From: Candidatus Mediterraneibacter quadrami
GTDB taxonomy: Bacteria > Bacillota > Clostridia > Lachnospirales > Lachnospiraceae
Assembly: GCA_019120575.1 (NCBI GenBank)
Contig: DWUU01000061.1
Coordinates: 1-44,237 of the forward strand
Reading direction: 5' to 3'
DNA length: 44,237 nt
Below, piece after piece: positions 38,668 through 44,237 of the stretch. The notes under the pieces were generated by a model. That model saw only the letters and a program-made list of their open reading frames with translations. It did not search any database and was not told the origin of the DNA. The translations under genes and the position numbers were made by a program. Numbering within the stretch: the stretch's first letter is position 1; each line of letters begins with the position of its first letter.

Positions 38668-41285
38668 GACCGGTCAGACTTACCATGTCTGCGTTCGGAT
38701 CCTATTCCGGCGTGGAGGTTATTGATTTTACAGTGATAAAAGGCGGACTCTTTCTCATCACCGGCGACACGGGCGCCGGAAAGACGACCATCTTTGACGC
38801 CATCACCTACGCGCTCTATGACCGGACCAGCGGCGGGGTGCGCGACGGCAATATGATGCGCAGCCAGTATGCGGACGAAAGCACGGATACCTATGTGGAG
38901 TACACCTTTTCCGGCAGGGAGGGCGAGTACACGGTGCGGCGTAATCCTGAATATATGCGGGCCGGCAGGCGGAAAAATGCGGACGGCACCGTGCGTCTGG
39001 TAAAAGAGACAGCGAAGGTGAGCCTGCTCCTGCCCGACGGGAAGGAATTCCAGGGAAAAAAGCGGGAGACAGACCAGAAGATCGAGGAGATCCTGGGGCT
39101 GGACGCCGGACAGTTCACTCAGATCGCCATGATCGCCCAGGGCGAATTCCTTCAGTTGCTGCACGCGGGCTCCCGGGAGCGGCGGAAGATCTTCAGCAGG
39201 ATCTTCCAGACCCGGATCTACTGGAAGATGCAGGAAGAGCTGAAAGAACAGGCGAAAGAACTCTATGTCAGCCTGAGGGAAAACGAGGCGGATATCCGGC
39301 GGGAGATCGAACGGGTGGATGCATTTCATGATCCGGACCTGCGCTGGCGGGAGATCGCCGGCATGGAGATGCCGCCGGCAGAGGAGACGAAAAACGCATT
39401 AAAGGAGATCATCCGGGCAGGAAAGAGCCGTCTGTCAGAACTGGCGAAGGAAGAAAAGCAGCTTCAGGAACAGGCGGAGGCGATTCGGATCCTGATCGAG
39501 AAGAAACGGGAGACGAACCGGCTCCTGGATCTGCTGGAAGAGGCGAAACGGGAGCAGAGCGGACTGGATCAGGAGAAACAGAATATTGAGCGGATAAAAT
39601 CCGAAGCCCGGCAGGGGGAGCGGGCAGAGCAGGCGCGCCGGCTTGAGGTGCAGGCGCTCCGTACTCAAAAAGACCTGAACCGGGTGGCAGAAGAGATCAC
39701 ATCGCTGGAAACCTGGCAGAAGGAACACAGTGAAGATGAAAGACAGCTCGGAGAGAAACTAAAGGAGCTGGAGGAAGCGCTCGGCCGGGATGAACCGGGG
39801 CTTCAGGAACGGATCGCTGGACTGCGCGAGATGCTGCCCCGGTATGAGACGGTGCGCCGGATGAATGCGGCATGCAGGGAATGGACAGAGAAAATGTCTG
39901 AATGTATGGAGGCGTGCCGGAGGGCCACGGCTGAATATGAGGACCGGTATGAGCGTTTCTTCGCGGGACAGGCCGGCCTGATGGCGCGGGAGCTGGAAGA
40001 GGGGAATCCCTGCCCGGTGTGCGGCTCTGTCCACCATCCCCATAAGGCGGAACTGCCGGACGGCGTCCCGGACCAGAATGCGGTGGAACAGGCGAAGAAG
40101 CGCCGGGACCAGGCGGAGTCCCGGCGGGCGCAGGTTCAGGAAGAATATCAGAAAGCGGCCGCGGCACTGGCGGCGGAGAAAACGGCGCTGGGGGAAGATC
40201 CGCCAGCGTACGAAGAGGCGAAAGCGCAGCTGACCGGCGCAGAGAAAGAACTGGACAGCCGGAAGGCGGCCGTTGCGCAGGTGCGGGAACAGCACCGGAA
40301 ATGTGCGGAAGAGAACCGTCGGAAAGCCGGGCAGCTTGAAAGCCTGCGCAGCCGGCATGCGGAGACGGCAAAAAGGCTGGAAGAAGAGAAAGAAGCTTTT
40401 TACAGCGAGATCCGGAACCAGCAGTTTAAAGACCGGGAAGAATACCGGGCGGCGAAGCAGTGGATCGAAGGCTGGCAGCAGAAAGAACAGAAGGTAAAGG
40501 AATACAACGAAAAAGTCCTTCAGTGCCGCACCCGGATCGAGACGCTGGAGAACCAGACCGGCGGCAGAAAGCGGGAAGATCCCGCTCCGGACCAGGAACG
40601 GGAGAGGGAACTCAGCCTTGCAGTAAAAGACTTCCGCAGGCGGTCCATGGATCTTCACGGCCGGAATGAGACGAATAAAAGTGCGTATGAAAACCTGAAA
40701 AGATATTTCGCATCCCAGGAGGAACTGCGGAGAAGATACGAGGTGATCGGCAACTTAAGCCGCACGGCCAACGGCAACTTAAGCGGCAGTGCCAAGCTGG
40801 ACTTTGAGACATACGTCCAGCGCCGGTATTTCCGCCAGATCATCCAGGCGGCGAACCGCCGGCTCGCCCGCATGACGTCCAATGAATTCATCCTCCAGTG
40901 CCGGGAGATCCGGGCGCTGGGAAGCCAGGGACAGGCCGGGCTTGACCTGGACGTCTATGACCTGGTCAATGACTCGGTCAGAGATGTGAAGTCCCTGTCC
41001 GGCGGCGAGTCCTTCATGGCGGCGCTTTCCATGGCGCTGGGCCTTGCGGACATCGTGCAGAATACGGCCGGGGTCGTGAACCTTGAGACCATGTTCGTGG
41101 ACGAGGGATTCGGGTCCCTGGACGATGCGGCCCGGGAGCGGGCCATTCAGATCCTGAAAGAACTGGCGGGAGAAAAAGACCTGGTGGGGATCATCTCCCA
41201 TGTAAATGAATTAAAAGAGCAGATCGACTGGAAACTTAATGTCATCAAGACGGAGCGGGGCAGCCGGACAGAGTGGTCGCAATGA
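38664..41285 (+). CDS. sbcC: DNA exonuclease subunit SbcC (Rad50-type)
   Basis: SMC-like ATPase of 873 residues, on the short side (E. coli SbcC is about 1050) because of shorter coiled coils. Walker A is GDTGAGKTT (34-42). Long helical arms run from about 180 to 440 and 470 to 690, meeting at the zinc hook CPVCG (Cys450, Cys453). The signature is LSGGES (778-783) and Walker B VDEGFG, with D813 and E814. The GTG start overlaps the sbcD stop (GTGA), with AGGGGGATGA as ribosome site. The stop at 41283-41285 is followed by the hairpin at 41299. Confidence 0.96.
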   Translation: MRPVRLTMSAFGSYSGVEVIDFTVIKGGLFLITGDTGAGKTTIFDAITYALYDRTSGGVRDGNMMRSQYADESTDTYVEYTFSGREGEYTVRRNPEYMRAGRRKNADGTVRLVKETAKVSLLLPDGKEFQGKKRETDQKIEEILGLDAGQFTQIAMIAQGEFLQLLHAGSRERRKIFSRIFQTRIYWKMQEELKEQAKELYVSLRENEADIRREIERVDAFHDPDLRWREIAGMEMPPAEETKNALKEIIRAGKSRLSELAKEEKQLQEQAEAIRILIEKKRETNRLLDLLEEAKREQSGLDQEKQNIERIKSEARQGERAEQARRLEVQALRTQKDLNRVAEEITSLETWQKEHSEDERQLGEKLKELEEALGRDEPGLQERIAGLREMLPRYETVRRMNAACREWTEKMSECMEACRRATAEYEDRYERFFAGQAGLMARELEEGNPCPVCGSVHHPHKAELPDGVPDQNAVEQAKKRRDQAESRRAQVQEEYQKAAAALAAEKTALGEDPPAYEEAKAQLTGAEKELDSRKAAVAQVREQHRKCAEENRRKAGQLESLRSRHAETAKRLEEEKEAFYSEIRNQQFKDREEYRAAKQWIEGWQQKEQKVKEYNEKVLQCRTRIETLENQTGGRKREDPAPDQERERELSLAVKDFRRRSMDLHGRNETNKSAYENLKRYFASQEELRRRYEVIGNLSRTANGNLSGSAKLDFETYVQRRYFRQIIQAANRRLARMTSNEFILQCREIRALGSQGQAGLDLDVYDLVNDSVRDVKSLSGGESFMAALSMALGLADIVQNTAGVVNLETMFVDEGFGSLDDAARERAIQILKELAGEKDLVGIISHVNELKEQIDWKLNVIKTERGSRTEWSQ

Positions 41286-41298
41286 AATGAATGAAGAA

Positions 41299-41354
41299 CG
41301 CCGATGTGCAGGTGTTCAGGGGTTCAAGTCCCCTGAACACTCTGCATACCGGCG
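41299..41354. terminator. Hairpin between convergent sbcC and amylase, tRNA-minihelix-like
   Basis: GTGTTCAGGGG (41312-41322) and CCCCTGAACAC (41330-41340) pair perfectly around TTCAAGT. Outer pairs TGCAG/CTGCA and CGCCG/CGGCG extend it. A loose T-rich stretch (TGTATTTTG) follows. It most likely ends transcription of the convergent genes. The loop TTCAAGT fits the tRNA T-loop rule TTCRANY. Confidence 0.65.
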
Positions 41355-41393
41355 ATTGTATTTTGCCTGTAATTTATTCCATGATCTGACAGG

Positions 41394-42743
41394 CTACATT
41401 TTCAGATACTGGATGCTGTACGGCGGCATGGAAAGCTGACCGTTCAGTGTTACGGTATCTGTTTCTGCATTGTCTGTATCTGTCTTGGCTGCAGCTTCGG
41501 GATACGTCATGATCCGCTCGAATGTTCCGTTCAGCTCGTGGCTTCCGGCGGAAAATTCCGCATCAGACGCATTGATTGCCACGAGGACGCGCTCGCGGTC
41601 GGTCTTCCGCTCAAAGACAAGCTGGTGGTTGGTGATCACGACGTTGTGGTAGGTTCCGTTGCAGAGAGCGTCGCTTTCCCTGCGAATGGCGATCAGTTCT
41701 TTGATCAGGTCTGTCAGTTCATTCGGTTTCGGCTCCTCGAAGCAGGGGCGCAGAGCGTAGTCGTTGTCCGGTGCTTTCTGGCCTTCCTCGCCCCATTCGC
41801 TTCCGTAATAGATGCAGGGGATGCCCGGCATTCCGAAGAGCAGCCCGTAAGCCAGCGGGATATGCTTCTTGTTGGTCAGGATCGTGGCCAGCCGGGAGAC
41901 GTCGTGGTTGTCTGCGAACGTCATCAGATGCTTGCCCCGGTAAATGCACCACTGCTCCGGACCGTACTGGCGGTTCAGGGAGTGTGCGATCTCGAACATG
42001 TTCATGCTGTTGAAGCTGGAGTAAAGCCCTTTGTAGCACTCATAATTCGTGCAGCTGTGCAGCATCTCGTCATTGACGATCAGGTTGTAGTCGCCGAAGA
42101 GCACCTCGCCGATCAGGGCGAAGCCCGGCCTGATCTCCTCGCAGTAGCGGCGGAGCCGTTTCATGAAATTGTGGTCCAGGCTGTACGCCACGTCGAGACG
42201 GAGCCCGTCGATGCCGAATTCCTCGATCCACATTTTCACACATTCCAGGAGATAGTCAACGACCGCCGGATTCTGCAGGTTCAGTTTGACCAGTTCATAG
42301 TGGCCCTCCCAGCCCTCGTACCAGAAACCGTCGTTGTAGCCGCTGTTTCCGTCAAAGTTAATGCAGAACCAGTCTTTGTAGGGGGAGTCCCATTTCTTCT
42401 CCTGTACATCTTTAAAGGCCCAGAAGCCCCGCCCCACGTGATTGAAAACGCCGTCCAGCATGATCTTCACATCGTGGTCGTGGAGCGTCTGACAGACTTC
42501 CTTAAAATCATCGTTCGTTCCGAGGCGGCAGTCGATCTTCTTAAAATCCCTCGTATCATAACCGTGGTTGTCCGACTCAAAGATCGGATTCAGAATGATC
42601 GAGCCGATCCCCAGCTCCTGAAGATATTCCGCCCAGTCTGCAAGCTTCAGGATGCGGTGCTCAGTGATGCCGTCATTGTGAACGGGCGCGCCGCAGAAGC
42701 CGATGGGGTAGATCTGATAAAAAGTTTCATTATAAGCCCACAT
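41394..42743 (-). CDS. GH13 alpha-amylase-family enzyme, cytoplasmic
   Basis: Starch-type alpha-glucan hydrolase or transferase of 449 residues. The barrel shows GIGSIILNPIFESDNHGYDT, the region I-type MLDGVFNHVG, nucleophile D184 in GLRLDVAY, acid/base E213 in LIGEVLFG and D281 in FADNHDVSR. A short C-terminal beta domain ends in PPYSIQYLKM. No signal peptide, so it probably acts on imported maltodextrin or stored glycogen. AAGGAAGG precedes the ATG on the minus strand. Subfamily and product cannot be fixed by eye. It stands alone, convergent with sbcC. Confidence 0.92.
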   Translation of the reverse strand: MWAYNETFYQIYPIGFCGAPVHNDGITEHRILKLADWAEYLQELGIGSIILNPIFESDNHGYDTRDFKKIDCRLGTNDDFKEVCQTLHDHDVKIMLDGVFNHVGRGFWAFKDVQEKKWDSPYKDWFCINFDGNSGYNDGFWYEGWEGHYELVKLNLQNPAVVDYLLECVKMWIEEFGIDGLRLDVAYSLDHNFMKRLRRYCEEIRPGFALIGEVLFGDYNLIVNDEMLHSCTNYECYKGLYSSFNSMNMFEIAHSLNRQYGPEQWCIYRGKHLMTFADNHDVSRLATILTNKKHIPLAYGLLFGMPGIPCIYYGSEWGEEGQKAPDNDYALRPCFEEPKPNELTDLIKELIAIRRESDALCNGTYHNVVITNHQLVFERKTDRERVLVAINASDAEFSAGSHELNGTFERIMTYPEAAAKTDTDNAETDTVTLNGQLSMPPYSIQYLKM

Positions 42744-42803
42744 AAATTCAGTACCTTCCTTATATTTGATAACGTAACGCCGGCTGACCCGGCACTGTCT
42801 TAC

Positions 42804-42812
42804 ATTGTACCA
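42804..42812 (-). promoter_or_regulatory. Extended -10 of the amylase gene
   Basis: On the minus strand TGG-TACAAT makes an extended -10. The -35 region is weak (TTTCGT at 17 bases). The leader to the ATG is about 55 bases. Confidence 0.45.
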
Positions 42813-42864
42813 TATTCTGTAAGGAAACGAAAGAAAAACCGCTGTGATAAATGTGCGCTCTCGA

Positions 42865-42893
42865 TTGACACCGGTCCGGGCCGGGGCTATACT
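42865..42893 (+). promoter_or_regulatory. Promoter of the surface-protein gene
   Basis: TTGACA (42865-42870) and TATACT (42888-42893) are separated by exactly 17 bases. Strong, constitutive-looking. Confidence 0.8.
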
Positions 42894-42965
42894 GGAAACA
42901 TAGTATTGTACGGCGGCAGGATCTGCGGGGAAGATCCAAAGCGCATGAAGTAAGGGGAGAACAGA

Positions 42966-43967
42966 ATGAAAAAATGGAGGATGGTTTTGAAAAAGATATG
43001 GGGAATCGCGCTTGCGGCGGTGGTCATTTCCATGGCGGTGCCGAATCCGGTTCTTGCGGAAGAGGCCGCAGGAAACGAAATCACGGTGGAGACAGAAAAT
43101 TGCGAGGCTGAAAATCCGGAAACTGAGGGTCCGGAGACTGACAGTCCGGAAGCTGAAGATCCGGAAACCGGGGAGAAACCTGACACGGATATGCCGGAAG
43201 AAGACGGAGCGGAGCCGGACGGTTCCGACGATAATATGCAGGATCCCGGCGGGTCCGATGTAAATGAACCGGATATCGAAGAACCGGATATCGAAGAACC
43301 GGGTGACAGCGAACCGGGTACTGAAGAACCGGAAGGCGGCGAGTCCGATGGTGAAGAACCGGATGGCAGTGAACAGGGCGGCGGACAGCCGGGGGCAGAA
43401 TTTCCGCCGGTCGCTATTCCTCCGATGGCGGTGACGATCTCGATGGATCCGTCAGACGCAGCGTATGCGGAACTGAGTCAGTTATTAACGCGTATCTCAG
43501 ACCGCTTTCAGGTGTATACGGTTGCGGTTGTTGATCCGATGACGCAGCAGCCGGTAACCGCGGACGAACCGGTGGATGTGTCGCTTGCGATTCCGGAAGA
43601 CTATGACAGAGAAAGAACATTTTTAAAGGAAATTAAGCAGACCGCTGATGTGCAGGGCGTCTCCTGGAATGATGTGGCTTACAGGAGCGAGAATGGCAAA
43701 GCGCTGTTCGAGACGGATCACAGCGGACTCTTTGTGGTCATAGAAATACCGGATACACCGGATAAGCTGGAGATGACGTCAAAAGTCGACAGGCTGGAAC
43801 TGACAAAAGCATATCCGTCCGGAACATTTCCGGTGTCACTGAAATATTCGACGGTGGTTCCTCTGACCGGCGATGACAACTCCGTATTTATCTGGGGCGG
43901 CGTCACGGTTCTGGCGGCTGCAGCGGTGATCGCGGGGATCATTATCATAATAAAAAGAAGAAAATAA
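42966..43967 (+). CDS. Acidic-repeat, sortase-anchored surface protein
   Basis: Cell-wall protein of 333 residues. A signal peptide (about 1-31, ending PVLA) is followed by a very acidic low-complexity region (about 35-145) of Glu-Pro-Asp/Gly units; DNA repeats of 15 bases coding EPDIE are visible around 43267-43335. A folded domain of unknown type follows (about 155-280). Near the end VPLTGDD (298-304) is a sortase-type motif of the xPxTGD kind, followed by a membrane helix (307-328) and RRK. AAGGGGAG precedes the ATG. No homologue recognised. Repeat number may vary between strains. No sortase gene is in the window. Confidence 0.85.
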   Translation: MKKWRMVLKKIWGIALAAVVISMAVPNPVLAEEAAGNEITVETENCEAENPETEGPETDSPEAEDPETGEKPDTDMPEEDGAEPDGSDDNMQDPGGSDVNEPDIEEPDIEEPGDSEPGTEEPEGGESDGEEPDGSEQGGGQPGAEFPPVAIPPMAVTISMDPSDAAYAELSQLLTRISDRFQVYTVAVVDPMTQQPVTADEPVDVSLAIPEDYDRERTFLKEIKQTADVQGVSWNDVAYRSENGKALFETDHSGLFVVIEIPDTPDKLEMTSKVDRLELTKAYPSGTFPVSLKYSTVVPLTGDDNSVFIWGGVTVLAAAAVIAGIIIIIKRRK

Positions 43968-43997
43968 GGAAAAGCATACATAAATCCAAGAAAAATC

Positions 43998-44026
43998 TTG
44001 ACACGGGGGTTCCTGCGGACTATAAT
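43998..44026 (+). promoter_or_regulatory. rplM promoter
   Basis: TTGACA (43998-44003), 17 bases, TATAAT (44021-44026): an exact consensus promoter, fitting a ribosomal-protein operon. Confidence 0.9.
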
Positions 44027-44140
44027 ATTACAGCATGACTAAAGGAGAAACAGTATGCGCCATAGCCCCGGAGTATGCTGATTTCAAATAAATAAGCTAC
44101 AAAAGCAACGTTATCTGATGATTTTATAGGAGGAACACCC
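44027..44140 (+). ncRNA. rplM mRNA leader, possible L13 leader
   Basis: The 5' leader can form a stem with CAGTATGC pairing to GTATGCTG (about 44051-44082, with two wobble pairs). Firmicutes rplM operons commonly carry an L13-binding leader at this place. The assignment is from position and one stem only. Confidence 0.5.
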
Positions 44141-44237
44141 ATGAAAACTTATATGGCTAACCCTGACAAGATTGAAAGAAAATGGTATGTGGTTGACGCT
44201 GACGGATGTACACTCGGACGTCTTGCTTCTGAAGTTG
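44141..44237 (+). CDS. rplM: Ribosomal protein L13, cut by the right edge
   Basis: The first 32 residues are visible ([20 protein letters not shown], then [12 protein letters not shown]), the well-conserved start of L13, a 50S subunit protein of about 142 residues that nucleates assembly. AGGAGG lies before the ATG. The gene continues beyond the window, usually followed by rpsI. Confidence 0.97.
   Translation, partial: MKTYMANPDKIERKWYVVDADGCTLGRLASEV

Noticed and set aside
41312-41346. A complete tRNA gene
   Set aside because: Only an acceptor/T-arm-like stem is present; no D or anticodon arm can be built upstream within the 15 bases before sbcC or beyond.
41538-42953. Long plus-strand open frame of about 471 codons over the amylase
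   Set aside because: It is the antisense shadow of the GH13 gene, whose catalytic residues are all in place; the shadow has no ribosome site or recognisable motif.

Overview
The window looks like chromosomal DNA of a gut-type anaerobic Clostridia, most plausibly Lachnospiraceae (an inference). The grounds are strong AGGAGG-type ribosome sites, a type III glutamine synthetase, sugar importers without their own ATPase subunit, an anaerobic sulfatase-maturing radical SAM enzyme, intracellular glycoside hydrolases, and an rplM leader region at the right edge. The first ~540 bases are clearly more AT-rich and hold transposase debris.

Layout. 1-540: remnant of an IS1182-like transposase and a broken fragment. 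645-5835: two-component system plus a two-gene ABC exporter-type unit (ATPase and 930-aa FtsX permease), probably for envelope stress or peptide detoxification. 5983-9196: class II fructose-bisphosphate aldolase and glutamine synthetase III. 9367-17447: a LacI repressor and a galactan/galacto-oligosaccharide operon (lipoprotein, MalF/MalG permeases, GH53 galactanase without signal peptide, an unrecognised 617-aa protein, a small zinc-ribbon protein). 17539-34653: a larger glycan locus with an AraC regulator divergent from lacZ (GH2)-GH42-anSME, then on the other strand a YesN/YesM-type two-component system with a GH29 fucosidase, then a LplB/YtcP-type importer, its lipoprotein and a Cys-type sulfatase. 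35140-41285: ABC-class ATPase, prolyl-tRNA editing domain protein, SbcD and SbcC. 41394-42743: GH13 amylase on the minus strand. 42966-43967: acidic-repeat wall-anchored surface protein. 44141-end: start of rplM.

How it works together. Both sugar systems appear to import oligosaccharides intact and break them down in the cytoplasm, since no hydrolase or sulfatase here has a signal peptide. The second locus combines sulfatase, its maturase, fucosidase and two beta-galactosidases, which together suit sulfated and fucosylated galactosides such as mucin-type O-glycans. Neither importer has an ATP-binding subunit here, so a shared MsmX-type ATPase elsewhere is expected.

The most unusual noncoding signal is a 201-bp non-coding mobile element (34869-35069) with perfect 20-bp terminal inverted repeats and a 5-bp target duplication. 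A 48-bp internally deleted relative lies in the lacZ leader (18479-18526). Other signals are a TTGCGCAA operator pair around the LacI gene, a palindrome pair shared by the two promoters of the two-component/ABC unit, and a tRNA-minihelix-like hairpin after sbcC.
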